From WRDF01 sp031552235 (GTDB lineage Bacteria; Bacteroidota; Bacteroidia; Bacteroidales; Rikenellaceae), in contig JAVBMR010000027.1 in NCBI GenBank assembly GCA_031552235.1, forward strand, positions 1 through 31,525: a stretch of 31,525 nt of DNA, written 5' to 3'. The notes beneath the pieces were generated by a model. The model saw only the letters and a program-made list of their open reading frames with translations. It was not told the origin of the DNA and made no database searches. Made by a program: the position numbers and the translations under genes. Positions 1 through 8,366 of this stretch are shown here, one piece after another; within the stretch, counting starts at the first letter, position 1; every line of letters begins with the position of its first letter.

Positions 1-411
1 GAAAGTGCCTTTGTAACCGCTCGAACTGATCATAACGTCCAAGTCGCCGTACTGCCCCTGAAGGCCAACGTACCAACGACCCTGATCGCCCAGATACCAG
101 CGGTATTCCGGAAATAGATACCATGTATAATAACGGCGCATGCCGTTGTCCCAGCGCCAATCGGCAAAACCTCCGTTCAACAGAACGCTGTGACCCTTGT
201 CGTAACGCCACTCAACTCCCGCATTAGGCGTCGCGATTACCCAAAACAACAGGTTCGTCCGAACATAAAAACCCTCAACCCCGGAAACAGGATCGACAAC
301 ATCTCCCGAAACTACGGAACCCGACGATACAACTGTATCCTGAGCCAACCCAGAGGCCGCAAACGATACAAAAAATAAGGATAACAAACTCAAGAGGAAA
401 AGTCTTTTCAT
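1..411 (-). CDS. DUF3575-family protein, 5' part only (runs off the window)
   Basis: The gene reads from an ATG at 411 leftwards in frame to base 1 without a stop, giving 137 residues. It starts with a clear signal peptide (MKRLFLLSLLSLFFVSFAAS, cleavage near GLAQ-DT). A later stretch, YVRTNLLFWVIATPNAGVEW, matches the TNLL...NxGVE signature of DUF3575 proteins. The complete relative at 13038-13601 has KTNLLYDAATTMNLGVE at the matching place, so the two are paralogues. Aromatic-rich segments follow (WRWDNGMRRYYTWYLFPEYR, then WYLGDQGRWYVGLQGQYG), compatible with an outer-membrane beta-barrel-like fold. DUF3575 genes are often found in Bacteroidales fimbrial loci; their molecular role is unclear. 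The divergent fimbrillin-like gene at 825 suggests a second, separate fimbrial locus extending left of the window. Family assignment is fairly secure; function is not known. Confidence 0.75.
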   Translation of the reverse strand, partial: MKRLFLLSLLSLFFVSFAASGLAQDTVVSSGSVVSGDVVDPVSGVEGFYVRTNLLFWVIATPNAGVEWRYDKGHSVLLNGGFADWRWDNGMRRYYTWYLFPEYRWYLGDQGRWYVGLQGQYGDLDVMISSSGYKGTF

Positions 412-474
412 AAAAGGTATTTAAGTAGTTTTGGTTTAGAGTTAAATGCTACATAAAACATGTCATGTCGCTCA

Positions 475-506
475 CGAATATAACGGTAATAAATGTAAAA
501 AACAAA
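475..506 (-). promoter_or_regulatory. candidate Bacteroidetes sigma-ABfr promoter for the DUF3575 gene
   Basis: On the minus strand, TTTG (503-506) is followed after exactly 20 bases by TATATTCG (475-482). This is one mismatch from the Bacteroidetes consensus TTTG-N19-21-TAnnTTTG. It would leave a leader of about 60 bases before the ATG at 411. The motifs are short and the region is AT-rich, so a chance match is possible. Confidence 0.4.
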
Positions 507-726
507 GCTTTATATGAAATAGATGATGAATTTAGATGATAGTTGATTGGTATTTTACAAAAAAGTCAAATTTTACAAAAAAATAATGCGCATAATCGGC
601 AATATGCTTGTGTAATATTGTTTGAATGCGACACCTTGCCGGCCGCCGGTTTGACGGATTTTTTTAATAAATAAACGATTTAGTCGGTTTTATATTTTGG
701 GTTGTGATATTTAAATGTATTTTATG

Positions 727-734
727 TATTTTTG
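727..734 (+). promoter_or_regulatory. candidate -7 box for the fimbrillin-like gene
   Basis: TATTTTTG matches the Bacteroidetes -7 consensus TAnnTTTG perfectly. The only -33 candidate is GTTG at 701-704, which gives a 22-base spacer, slightly longer than usual. The ATG at 825 would then have a leader of about 85 bases. Confidence 0.35.
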
Positions 735-824
735 GTCGGAAAAATATCCTGTTCGGCCGCGCATTTTTTGCCGATATGCAATGAACGGTATGTTTTCCGC
801 TAACCCAACTAACCCAATTGTATT

Positions 825-1796
825 ATGAATGGAATCAAGCTCTTCGGGCTTTTGGCGGGCATGTCCGCCCTGGCTGCTTGCAGTAACGAGAAAACTTTGC
901 CTGAACCTTCTTTCGGCCGGGTGCCGATCTCGATGTCGGCCAATGTGAACACCATCTTCGGCAGGGCGGAAGTGTCGACTTTCCCGAATGCCGTGAGCGA
1001 TGCCGCCCAGGTAGCGATAGTTGCCCGCAAGACTTCGGCGGCGGATTGGTCGACTCTTTATTTCAGCGGCGCGATAGCCAATGTAGGGGCTGCCGCTTCA
1101 GGGTATTCGCTCGCTTGGGCGGCAGGGCACGATAAATATTGGCCGTCGAACGGCGACGGGCTGACCCTTGTCGCGTACAGCCCAATATCTGTTGGAACGG
1201 CGGGCACACTGCTGAACATTGCTTTAAGTCCGAGTACTCCGGACGTCATCGTGGCCCACACCAAAGACGGCACAAGTCCTGTCACGGGAATGAAATCGGG
1301 CTCGGGACAGACCCCTTCGAGCATCAATTTCCTGTTCGAGCATATACTCGGCCAGTTGACAGTGAAAGTCAATAACACAAGCAGCAGTTTTCAGGTAACA
1401 AAAGTCGAGATAGCCGTGGGTAAGAATAACTGCGTCAAAACGTATGACGTCGGCACACGCGCATGGGCGGCGGGGATAGCACCTGCGTCCGACGAGAAAT
1501 ATACGTATACCAAAATCACAGGGTTCGGCAACGGCAGCACTCAGACCGTCAACACAAATCCTTTGCTGCTTTTTCCAGGGACGGAGTCGGATATCCAGAT
1601 AAACATATATCAAGGTGCGGACCTTCTGGCGAGCAGGAAAATCAATGAGTTTCTGGATGCCGAAGATGCTCCTGCGTCGATCGTGGCAGGGAAACGCACG
1701 ACTCTGATACTTACGGTTTCGGATGCGGCAATGTCCGCTTTGGCCGCCGGCGTGCAGGGTTGGGAGGAGCTGGGCGAATTCGGATCGGCAGTATGA
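825..1796 (+). CDS. fimbrillin-family (Mfa-like) surface lipoprotein
   Basis: This 323-residue protein has a lipoprotein signal peptide (GMSALAAC, lipidated Cys19) followed by acidic and polar residues, so it is probably exported to the surface. Two hallmarks of the Bacteroidales fimbrillin/Mfa_like family are visible. KYWPSNGDGLTLVAYSP (residues 104-120) matches the usual YWP...l.fyAysP strand, and INFLFEHILGQLTVKV (about 167-182) matches the 'F.H.l.kl.v.v' segment. These proteins form fimbrial shafts or accessory subunits, or stand alone as surface lipoproteins. It is monocistronic here: it diverges from a DUF3575 gene and faces a sulfatase transcribed towards it. No anchor or tip gene is adjacent, so a stand-alone or leftover subunit is possible. 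Start choice is clear (first ATG, preceded by AT-rich leader). Family confident, exact role not. Confidence 0.8.
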   Translation: MNGIKLFGLLAGMSALAACSNEKTLPEPSFGRVPISMSANVNTIFGRAEVSTFPNAVSDAAQVAIVARKTSAADWSTLYFSGAIANVGAAASGYSLAWAAGHDKYWPSNGDGLTLVAYSPISVGTAGTLLNIALSPSTPDVIVAHTKDGTSPVTGMKSGSGQTPSSINFLFEHILGQLTVKVNNTSSSFQVTKVEIAVGKNNCVKTYDVGTRAWAAGIAPASDEKYTYTKITGFGNGSTQTVNTNPLLLFPGTESDIQINIYQGADLLASRKINEFLDAEDAPASIVAGKRTTLILTVSDAAMSALAAGVQGWEELGEFGSAV

Positions 1797-2031
1797 CAGG
1801 CCGGTGCCGTAAGGCATCCGGAAAGAGCGGAAGCGTCGGTTTGCACCTGAACGTTGCGGTGTGGGTTGGCGATGAGGTTCTGCAAAAATAAAACGGAACA
1901 GTCCTGTTCTATGTTGTCGGTATTTTAATCTCTACGGATTGGATTCTCCGTTGCTTGCTGCGCTTTATAAGCTCACATTCCGCGGCAGTTGGGAATTAAC
2001 CCTCAGAGATTAAGGGGATGATTCCGAAATA

Positions 2032-2063
2032 AATAAGGCCCTCACTTTTGTGAGGGCCTTATT
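2032..2063. terminator. bidirectional intrinsic terminator between fimbrillin-like gene and sulfatase
   Basis: A perfect 14-bp inverted repeat (AATAAGGCCCTCAC / GTGAGGGCCTTATT) encloses a TTTT loop. The A/T-rich ends of the stem provide U-runs on either strand. It sits 20 bases past the stop of the minus-strand sulfatase (2084) and about 235 bases past the plus-strand fimbrillin-like gene, so it probably ends both transcripts. Confidence 0.85.
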
Positions 2064-2083
2064 CTAATGACACGGTAAAACGA

Positions 2084-4510
2084 TTACTGTATCTTCATTT
2101 TCGCTTCGAATTCTCTTTCGACGTTGATGTAGGCGTCGTTTGCCACGTCATAAACGACTTTGAAGATCTCGCCGCCGGAGAACGGGTATTTGTAGCCGTA
2201 ATCCTTGCTCACCGGATCCCCTGTATCGTATCCGACGCAGAGGCCCTCGCCGCTGTTGAGCGAGAATCGTCCGGACTGTGTGCGGAACGGGGCCTGGGCC
2301 ACCATTTTGTCGTCGATGTAGAGTTTCATCGTGCCGAGGCATTCCGCTTTCTCGGTCATCTTTTCTTTGGTGAATTCCACTCCTATGATATGCTTGCCGG
2401 TAGGCATGGCGTAGCTCACACGCTGAACCGGATCGAGGCCAAGGAAATTGTATTCGAAGTTCATCTTGTTGTCTTTCAGATACATGGTATAGCCGCCGAA
2501 GCGTGAACCCTGCGAAACTATGACACCTTTGGCACCGGCCTTCAGGTCAACTTCCGCGAGGATCTTGAACGAACGCGCGGCCGTGCGGACGGCATTGGCT
2601 TCGGGAACTTCGGTGGTATTCGGGTAATATGTGTAACGGCCGTCGGCGGGAACTGCGGGATCGTATTCGTACTTGATAAACTCAAGGATGCTCAGGTCGT
2701 TCAGCGGAAGCACGTTGTTTTTCTTGGCTTCTTCCATCCACAAGGCTTTCATTTCTTCGACCTTTTCGGGGTACTGTGCCGCCAGATCGGTAGACTGTGA
2801 ACGGTCTACGTCGGTGTGGTACAATTCCCATCTGTCCTTGTCGAAATTACCCAAATTCGACGGCATAGGTCCATGTACGGCAGTTGCCATCCAACCGTCT
2901 TTCCAGATTCCGCGTGTACCCAGCATTTCGTAGTACTGAACCTTCTTTTCGGTGGGTGCGCTGGCGTTGTCGAAGCTCGAAACCATGGACACGCCTGCCA
3001 GCGGAGTCTGTTTGATGCCATGCACCACATCCGGCATCTCAACGCCGCAGGCTTCGAGGATGGTAGGTACGATATCCGTTACGTGGTAGTATTGGCTGCG
3101 CATTTCGCCGCGGGCTTTGATGCCTTTAGGCCAGGAGATTACCAGCGGGTCGCATGTGCCGCCGCTGTAGCCGGAATAGCGTTTGAACATCTTGTAAGGT
3201 GTCGAGAACGCTACGGCCCAACCGGTCGGATAGTGGTTGTAGGTATCGACGCCGCCCAGTTTGTCCATCATGGCTATGTTGTTCTTGATATCGTCTGGAT
3301 ATGAATTGAAATAGTAAGTTTCGTTGATCGTACCATTGGGGCTGCCTTCGCCCGAAGCACCGTTGTCGGCACAATAAATAACCAGGGTATTGTCCAGCTG
3401 GCCCGATTCTTCCAGGTAGTCGATCACGCGGCCAACCTGTGCGTCGGTGTATTCCGAAAAACCGGCGAACACTTCGGCCATGCGCGAGAACAGTTTCTTT
3501 TCGTCGGCGTTGAGCGTGTTCCACGGGCGTACCATATCCAATTCTGCAAAAGTTCCCTTGGGCAGCGGGTTTTCCGGCGTCAGTTTGGTGCCTTCCGGAA
3601 GAACGCCCTTTTCGATCATGCGTCCCAGTACCCATTCGCGGTAAGCGTCGTAACCGGCGTCGAATTTACCTTTGTACTTGTCGATGTATTCCTGCGGGGC
3701 CTGGTGCGGAGCGTGGTTGGCGCCGGGGTTATACCACATATACCAGGGTTTGTCGGGACTTGCCTGTTTCGAATCGCGGATATATTGGATGGCTTTGTCG
3801 GCCAGGTCTTTGGACAGGTGGTAGCCCTGTTCCGGCAGATAGGGCTGCTCTACGGTGTGGTTGTCTTCGGTCAGCGCGGGATACCATTGGCTGCTTTCCG
3901 CACCGACGAATCCATAGAAACGGTCGAAGCCGAGGGCGAGCGGCCAGTCCTTCTTGGAAGCACCCATGCCGAAAGCGTCTACCGGCACGTTGTGGTTCTT
4001 CCCGATCCAGAAAGTCGACCATCCGGCATCGCGCAGGACGGTGGCGATGGAGGCGTTCGAGTCGGGAATATGTCCGCTGTATCCCGGGAATCCGACTGCC
4101 GATTCGGAGATCGTTCCAAAACCGTTTTGGTGATGGTTGCGCCCGGTGAGCATACACGAGCGTGTGGGCGACGAAACCGAAGTGGTGTGCCACTGCGTGT
4201 AGGTGATCCCGTTGGCCGCCAAACGGTCGAGGGTTGGCATGTTGACGCCGCCGCCGTAGGTCGACCATGTCGCCTGGCCCGTATCGTCATACAGCACCAC
4301 CAACACGTTGGGGGCGTCCTTCGGCGCTTTGGGATAAAGGAAAGCGTTCCAGTCCGGCGTCGAGTTCCGGATGTCGAGTTCGATCGTCCCCTTGAATTCT
4401 TTGCCTGCTTCCTGGGCGGCGGCCTGTTGTCCGCATAAACCGACGGAACATAAAGCCGTCGTGGCCAGCAACGCTTTGTTCTGGTGTGATTTAATAAGAT
4501 GTTTTTTCAT
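2084..4510 (-). CDS. secreted S-type arylsulfatase (sulfatase family S1)
   Basis: This 808-residue protein hydrolyses sulfate esters, probably on host or dietary glycans or aromatic sulfates. A signal peptide ends near GQQAAAQEAG (about residue 34). The alkaline-phosphatase-fold metal site starts with NVLVVLYDDTG (Asp75/Asp76). The sulfatase signature reads SSPTRSCMLTGRNHHQNG, so the residue to be converted to formylglycine is Ser113 (S-x-P-x-R). Serine-type sulfatases need a radical-SAM maturase (anSME), which is not in the window. The second metal motif is YCADNGASGEG (Asp382/Asn383). A C-terminal half with LamG-like beta-strand character extends beyond the catalytic domain, giving a length typical of long arylsulfatases of this group. 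The gene is alone on its strand, flanked by fimbrial genes, with a strong terminator 20 bases downstream. Substrate cannot be told from sequence alone. Confidence 0.92.
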   Translation of the reverse strand: MKKHLIKSHQNKALLATTALCSVGLCGQQAAAQEAGKEFKGTIELDIRNSTPDWNAFLYPKAPKDAPNVLVVLYDDTGQATWSTYGGGVNMPTLDRLAANGITYTQWHTTSVSSPTRSCMLTGRNHHQNGFGTISESAVGFPGYSGHIPDSNASIATVLRDAGWSTFWIGKNHNVPVDAFGMGASKKDWPLALGFDRFYGFVGAESSQWYPALTEDNHTVEQPYLPEQGYHLSKDLADKAIQYIRDSKQASPDKPWYMWYNPGANHAPHQAPQEYIDKYKGKFDAGYDAYREWVLGRMIEKGVLPEGTKLTPENPLPKGTFAELDMVRPWNTLNADEKKLFSRMAEVFAGFSEYTDAQVGRVIDYLEESGQLDNTLVIYCADNGASGEGSPNGTINETYYFNSYPDDIKNNIAMMDKLGGVDTYNHYPTGWAVAFSTPYKMFKRYSGYSGGTCDPLVISWPKGIKARGEMRSQYYHVTDIVPTILEACGVEMPDVVHGIKQTPLAGVSMVSSFDNASAPTEKKVQYYEMLGTRGIWKDGWMATAVHGPMPSNLGNFDKDRWELYHTDVDRSQSTDLAAQYPEKVEEMKALWMEEAKKNNVLPLNDLSILEFIKYEYDPAVPADGRYTYYPNTTEVPEANAVRTAARSFKILAEVDLKAGAKGVIVSQGSRFGGYTMYLKDNKMNFEYNFLGLDPVQRVSYAMPTGKHIIGVEFTKEKMTEKAECLGTMKLYIDDKMVAQAPFRTQSGRFSLNSGEGLCVGYDTGDPVSKDYGYKYPFSGGEIFKVVYDVANDAYINVEREFEAKMKIQ

Positions 4511-4829
4511 AACTTAGAAATTAAGTTTATATATGGATATCCGTCCGTCGCAAATACCATTCCATTAATGCGGAGCCCCCATTTCGCAATTTGTAAGCTC
4601 ATGCCGTATTATGAATGGCACCTGTCGCATATTGGCCATAGTCGGTGATTTCCCGCAGCCGGTTCGGAATGGACAGAGACGGACTGCAGTCTTCATAAAG
4701 AAAAATATTTTCACTTCCGTTGCGAATTCCGGAATGTTTAGCACGCTTATTGGATGCTGTCTACGCAATCCATAGAATCAGTTATATAATATACAATCAG
4801 TTATTCAATTATTTTAAAAAAATTAAATT
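4511..4829. other. divergent control region between sulfatase and fimbrial operon
   Basis: This 319-base gap must hold the promoters of both the sulfatase (leftwards) and the fimbrial operon (rightwards). I find no clean TTTG/TAnnTTTG pair on either strand. AATCAGTTAT occurs twice as a direct repeat (4776-4785 and 4795-4804, period 19) just upstream of the pilin start. The last 30 bases before that start are almost pure A/T. No gene is supported here; a 67-codon minus-strand reading frame has no recognisable content. Confidence 0.5.
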
Positions 4830-5927
4830 ATGAAAGCAACACAATTTTTTGCGGCGGCCGCTATCGCGGCACTCGCACTGGCCGGATGCTCCACGAACGA
4901 GCCTGCCGAAAACCCTGGCGCGCCGAAAACGGTGACGGTCAAAGTCGTAACCTCGGGTATTGCCCGTGCGGCGGACAAAACCACGGTCCCATATGGGTAT
5001 AAAACGCCTGTCAACGACGTAACGCTCTATTTCCTCGACGGCAACGACCGTGTTGTCAGTTCGGTTGGTTACCTGACCGGCGCCGAGATTACCAACGGCA
5101 AGACGTTTACGGGCATCAGCGCCTCGGCCGTGAAAGTCTACGTGGTGGCCAACACGACCAACAGCGCCAACGGCACACCGCTTTTCCCGGGGCTGACCGG
5201 AGTGAGCCTGAACCAACCCAAGTCGGTCATCGAAACCATGGCGGCCGCGGTCGGCACCCAGATGAACAATTCAGACATGGGTATCGACAACGTGGTACTC
5301 TCGGGCGAGAACAGTTTCATCCCCGTCGGGGCGACAGATTACACGGCCAGCGTGACGCTCACTCCGGCCGTATGCCGCTTCGAGGTGACGTCCATAACGG
5401 CCAACCAGAGCGGGGTTGACAAGGTGACGGCGTTCGATCTGTCGGGAATCTACCTGAATACCTATTATTCGCAGTTTACCATCGGCGGCGGATTCGTCGC
5501 AGGCTCGTATTACGGGTTGTCGAACACCGAGGCCGAACTTGCCGGTGTGGACGATGTGATGAAAGATGTGAATCTCGGTAAAACCGGAGCGCTTACCTAC
5601 AGCACCTCCGCGACCGACGCCGCCAGGGTGTGGGCCTATATGATGGCTGTGGGCAATACCCCTCCGATGATCGTCTTCAAACTCGACAACGTGGAGGTCA
5701 ACGGCATGGGTACGCTTCCTTCGACCAAATACGTGACCGTAAAGAACTTCAAGGATTCCGGCACCGGCCAGCTCATTTCTCCCAAACGCGGCGAGGTATA
5801 TGTGATCCGCGACGTGGCTTTCACGCCCAACGATATCACCGACAACCCACACGACGAGGATATCAGCATAACCGTTACCGTCGAGGTCATGGGCTGGAAA
5901 GTCTACTCGGTCGATCCCCTTTTGTAA
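4830..5927 (+). CDS. major fimbrial subunit (fimbrillin, FimA/Mfa1-type)
   Basis: This 365-residue prepilin is a lipoprotein: MKATQFFAAAAIAALALAGC, lipidated Cys20. The pattern after it is that of FimA/Mfa1-type fimbrillins. There is a first strand (VTVKVV), a short linker with a single Arg (SGIARAADK, Arg46), then VNDVTLYFLDGNDRVV and the strand KVYVVANTTN. The protein ends VTVEVMGWKVYSVDPLL, the usual Trp-containing last strand. In Porphyromonas, cleavage at such an Arg removes the first strand so a neighbour's strand can fill the groove. Arg46 is placed correctly for that, though the protease is not in the window. It is the first gene of the operon, followed by a strong hairpin and an anchor-type gene, the usual place for the abundant shaft protein. 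The leader is AT-rich and lacks a Shine-Dalgarno sequence. Confidence 0.8.
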   Translation: MKATQFFAAAAIAALALAGCSTNEPAENPGAPKTVTVKVVTSGIARAADKTTVPYGYKTPVNDVTLYFLDGNDRVVSSVGYLTGAEITNGKTFTGISASAVKVYVVANTTNSANGTPLFPGLTGVSLNQPKSVIETMAAAVGTQMNNSDMGIDNVVLSGENSFIPVGATDYTASVTLTPAVCRFEVTSITANQSGVDKVTAFDLSGIYLNTYYSQFTIGGGFVAGSYYGLSNTEAELAGVDDVMKDVNLGKTGALTYSTSATDAARVWAYMMAVGNTPPMIVFKLDNVEVNGMGTLPSTKYVTVKNFKDSGTGQLISPKRGEVYVIRDVAFTPNDITDNPHDEDISITVTVEVMGWKVYSVDPLL

Positions 5928-5946
5928 TTTTCACTGTTGTCCGATG

Positions 5947-5984
5947 CGAAACGGGCCGGGGTCTACCGGTTCCGGCCCGTTTCG
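5947..5984 (+). terminator. hairpin (partial terminator or mRNA-stabilising stem) between pilin and anchor genes
   Basis: A perfect 13-bp GC-rich inverted repeat (CGAAACGGGCCGG / CCGGCCCGTTTCG) with a 12-base loop lies 19 bases after the pilin stop and 27 bases before the anchor start. No long U-run follows (only TTTCGTGTC), so it would terminate weakly. It could instead protect the 3' end of the pilin message. Either would give much more pilin than anchor, as expected for a shaft protein and its limiting anchor. Confidence 0.7.
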
Positions 5985-6011
5985 TGTCATTCGCCGCCAA
6001 TCCTGCAAACC

Positions 6012-6962
6012 GTGAAAAGAGCCTTACATAGTTTCGTACTGCTTTGCGCCGCATGGCTGGTGTCGGGGTGCGTCCGCGAGACGGTCGCCTCCTGCCGCTC
6101 CGATGTGGAGGTAACATTCCGCTATGTGCGCAATATGAGCGGAGAAGACCTGTTCGCCGACCAGGTACGCAAGGTTACCCTGCTGGTATTCGACGACCGT
6201 GGCGTCTATCTCGGTTCGTATACCGACCAGGGGGCGGTCCTTGCGTCGCCCGGCTACACGATGCGTTTGTCGCTGGCTCCCGGAACATACACCCTGCTTG
6301 TCTGGGGCGGATGGATGGACACTTACGACCTGAACGGGCTTGAAGCGGGCGTTTCCACGCTTGGAGATTTCAGGCTGAGGGCCAACGGCCTTACGGTCAG
6401 GGGCGGGGGAACGCTCGACGTCCCCGGGCTGGACGACCTTTTCCACGGACTGTATGGAAGGCTGGAGGTAAGGGCGGGCCAAACGACACGGGCAGCGATA
6501 GACCTGACCAAAGATACGAATACGATCCTTGTAGACGTATACGGATTGGAATACCTCAACGACGCCATGTCCGCCGCTTCCGCGCCTTCGCTTTTCGACG
6601 TGGAGGTCATGGCCGACAACGGGCTTTATGGAATTGACAACCTGCCGCTGCGCGGGGAGTATATGCTTCGCTACCTGCCCGGCTCCAATATTTATCAAGA
6701 TTATACGCTTGCTTCATCGATACGCATGCTGAGGCTTATACTCGGCGATGAAGTCAGGTTGAGGATAGCCCTGCGCTCTTCGGGCCGGGTAATTTTCGAC
6801 GACAACCTGATCGAACTCATTGCGGCCAATCCCCGGTACGCGACGCAGTCGGACATCGACCGCCAGGACGTGTTCCGGTTCGACTACCGGATAAGTTCCG
6901 CGGCTAATGTAACCATAAGCGTGAACGGCTGGACGGTCGTCGACGCAATACCTCTTTTATGA
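6012..6962 (+). CDS. FimB/Mfa2-family fimbrial anchor lipoprotein
   Basis: I start this gene at GTG 6012 because the lipoprotein signal peptide begins there (VKRALHSFVLLCAAWLVSGC, Cys20). The longer upstream frame runs through the hairpin and looks non-coding. The product is 316 residues. KVTLLVFDDRGVYLGSYTD (about 54-72) followed by LSLAPGTYTLLVWGGW is the typical FimB/Mfa2 opening: 'v.l.vfd..g.yl', then 'l.pG.Y.l.vWgg'. FDYRISSAANVTISVNGWTV lies near the C terminus. Mfa2/FimB proteins anchor the fimbria in the outer membrane and limit its length. The stop overlaps the next start by 4 bases (ATGA), showing translational coupling. Family call is good; an anchor role is inferred from family and position directly after the pilin. 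Confidence 0.8.
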   Translation: MKRALHSFVLLCAAWLVSGCVRETVASCRSDVEVTFRYVRNMSGEDLFADQVRKVTLLVFDDRGVYLGSYTDQGAVLASPGYTMRLSLAPGTYTLLVWGGWMDTYDLNGLEAGVSTLGDFRLRANGLTVRGGGTLDVPGLDDLFHGLYGRLEVRAGQTTRAAIDLTKDTNTILVDVYGLEYLNDAMSAASAPSLFDVEVMADNGLYGIDNLPLRGEYMLRYLPGSNIYQDYTLASSIRMLRLILGDEVRLRIALRSSGRVIFDDNLIELIAANPRYATQSDIDRQDVFRFDYRISSAANVTISVNGWTVVDAIPLL

Positions 6963-8365
6963 TGAAACGCTCGTTTGACATATATATGTGGCTGTGCGCA
7001 GCCTTTCTCGCCATGGTGGCGGGATGCACCCGCGAAGAACCAGCAGTCGGCAACGCCGGAGTATTGAAGCTGGGAGTCTCGGTGCGCTCGATCCTGGGCC
7101 AGACCGTCGACGGGGTTGCCGTATCCTCAGTCCGGATAGTGGCCGTAGACCCTTCTACGGGGTGGGTGGCCGTAAATAAAACCACGGCGGGCGGCGGCCT
7201 GCAGGATACGGGAATCGCCAACGGTGCCGGCAACTTTACAGTATCGCTGAATCCCGGCACCTACCGCGTATACGTCATAGGCAACGAAACCCCGGCCATG
7301 GCCGCCATGCTCAACGGCCTTACGGACGGCAATCTGATCGAAAACCTTACCGTACAGACCCCGCACGCGGAAACCGATCTGGTGCTCTTCAACCGCACTT
7401 CCATAACTGTACGCCCCAGAGGCGGATCGCACTCTTCCGCGACGGGAGAAGTGATGGTCGACGGGCAGGAGGTGTGGCTGCAGAACCTTCCCGTGACCCT
7501 CGAACGGTTGGCTGCCAAGGTTACTTTTGCCCTGAAAAAGAATACGGCCAACGCTTCCGACCAGTTCACTGTCAAGCGTGTAGCCATCGTGCAGTTACCC
7601 TTGTACAGTTACGCCGTACCCCGTGCCTATGACGGGGGAGCGTTCCGGAACATTATACTATACGATAACGCTGCAGGTACGCCTTTCACACAGAACGGCG
7701 GGACGGCGGTTTCCTTCGGGGGCGCTGTCGTACCCGAATATCTGCTCGCGACCCAGTCGGCCGACTATGCGTCTTCGATCAAGGTGCTGGCCAACTACAA
7801 CAACACGGCCGACGTGGTCTATACCATCCCCCTGCGGCGCGACTTGGCCGTAAGCGACTGGAACCTCTACCGCAACAGCCGTTACGATGTCACTGCCACC
7901 ATTACACAGGTGGGCAGCCTTGACTACACGCCATATATCGAGTACGGCGTTTCTCCATGGACCGACGCCACGGGTGAGGACCTGAGCATCGGTGGCAGCA
8001 TAACTTTTACCGGCTCATGGTCGGCCTCGACCCCTGCGGTCAGCGCCAATACCGTGGCCGTTTACAGCAACTCCTACGCCGAGTACTCTTTCACGCTTGC
8101 CTATCCGGCAGGCGCCACATGGAGGGCGTCGCTTACCAACGGGCTGGATTTCACTTTCGACTATTCCGATAACGCCGTTTCGTCGGGAGTAGCCGCCCCC
8201 GGGCAACCTTACACCATCCGCGTCAAACCGCTCCGGCCGGTTTCGGCAAACGGCACGCAAACGAAAATGTATATCACAGTCAGTAATGTGGCCTCGCAGA
8301 CCGAACTCGACCTGGTACCATCGCAGCCGGGCGTGCGCTACACCGTCACTCAAATCCCGCAATGA
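6959..8365 (+). CDS. fimbrial minor-subunit lipoprotein (fimbrillin-like)
   Basis: This 468-residue lipoprotein begins with MMKRSFDIYMWLCAAFLAMVAGC (Cys23) and overlaps the anchor gene by 4 bases. The N-terminal part follows the fimbrillin layout: SSVRIVAVDPSTGWVAVN, then FTVSLNPGTYRVYVIGNET, then a second-domain start at VTLERLAAKVTFALKKN. Residues from about 340 to 468 form an extra beta-sandwich, with SFTLAYPAGATWRASL and KMYITVSN, resembling the BACON/Ig-like modules common in Bacteroidales surface proteins. Position three in the operon corresponds to FimC/Mfa3-type accessory subunits of Porphyromonas, but I cannot assign it to one of these by sequence alone. It is probably incorporated into the fimbria or its tip complex. 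The next gene starts one base after its stop. Confidence 0.65.
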   Translation: MMKRSFDIYMWLCAAFLAMVAGCTREEPAVGNAGVLKLGVSVRSILGQTVDGVAVSSVRIVAVDPSTGWVAVNKTTAGGGLQDTGIANGAGNFTVSLNPGTYRVYVIGNETPAMAAMLNGLTDGNLIENLTVQTPHAETDLVLFNRTSITVRPRGGSHSSATGEVMVDGQEVWLQNLPVTLERLAAKVTFALKKNTANASDQFTVKRVAIVQLPLYSYAVPRAYDGGAFRNIILYDNAAGTPFTQNGGTAVSFGGAVVPEYLLATQSADYASSIKVLANYNNTADVVYTIPLRRDLAVSDWNLYRNSRYDVTATITQVGSLDYTPYIEYGVSPWTDATGEDLSIGGSITFTGSWSASTPAVSANTVAVYSNSYAEYSFTLAYPAGATWRASLTNGLDFTFDYSDNAVSSGVAAPGQPYTIRVKPLRPVSANGTQTKMYITVSNVASQTELDLVPSQPGVRYTVTQIPQ

Positions 8366-8366
8366 C

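Larger units (their letters stand above)
412..824. other. AT-rich divergent intergenic region
   Basis: This 413-base gap lies between two divergent genes, the DUF3575 gene (minus) and the fimbrillin-like gene (plus). It is rich in A/T runs and holds the candidate promoters described separately. No open reading frame, repeat array or strong hairpin stands out. Confidence 0.6.

Noticed and set aside
3704..4438. A 244-codon plus-strand frame inside the sulfatase
   Set aside because: Antisense shadow of a gene with unmistakable sulfatase motifs.
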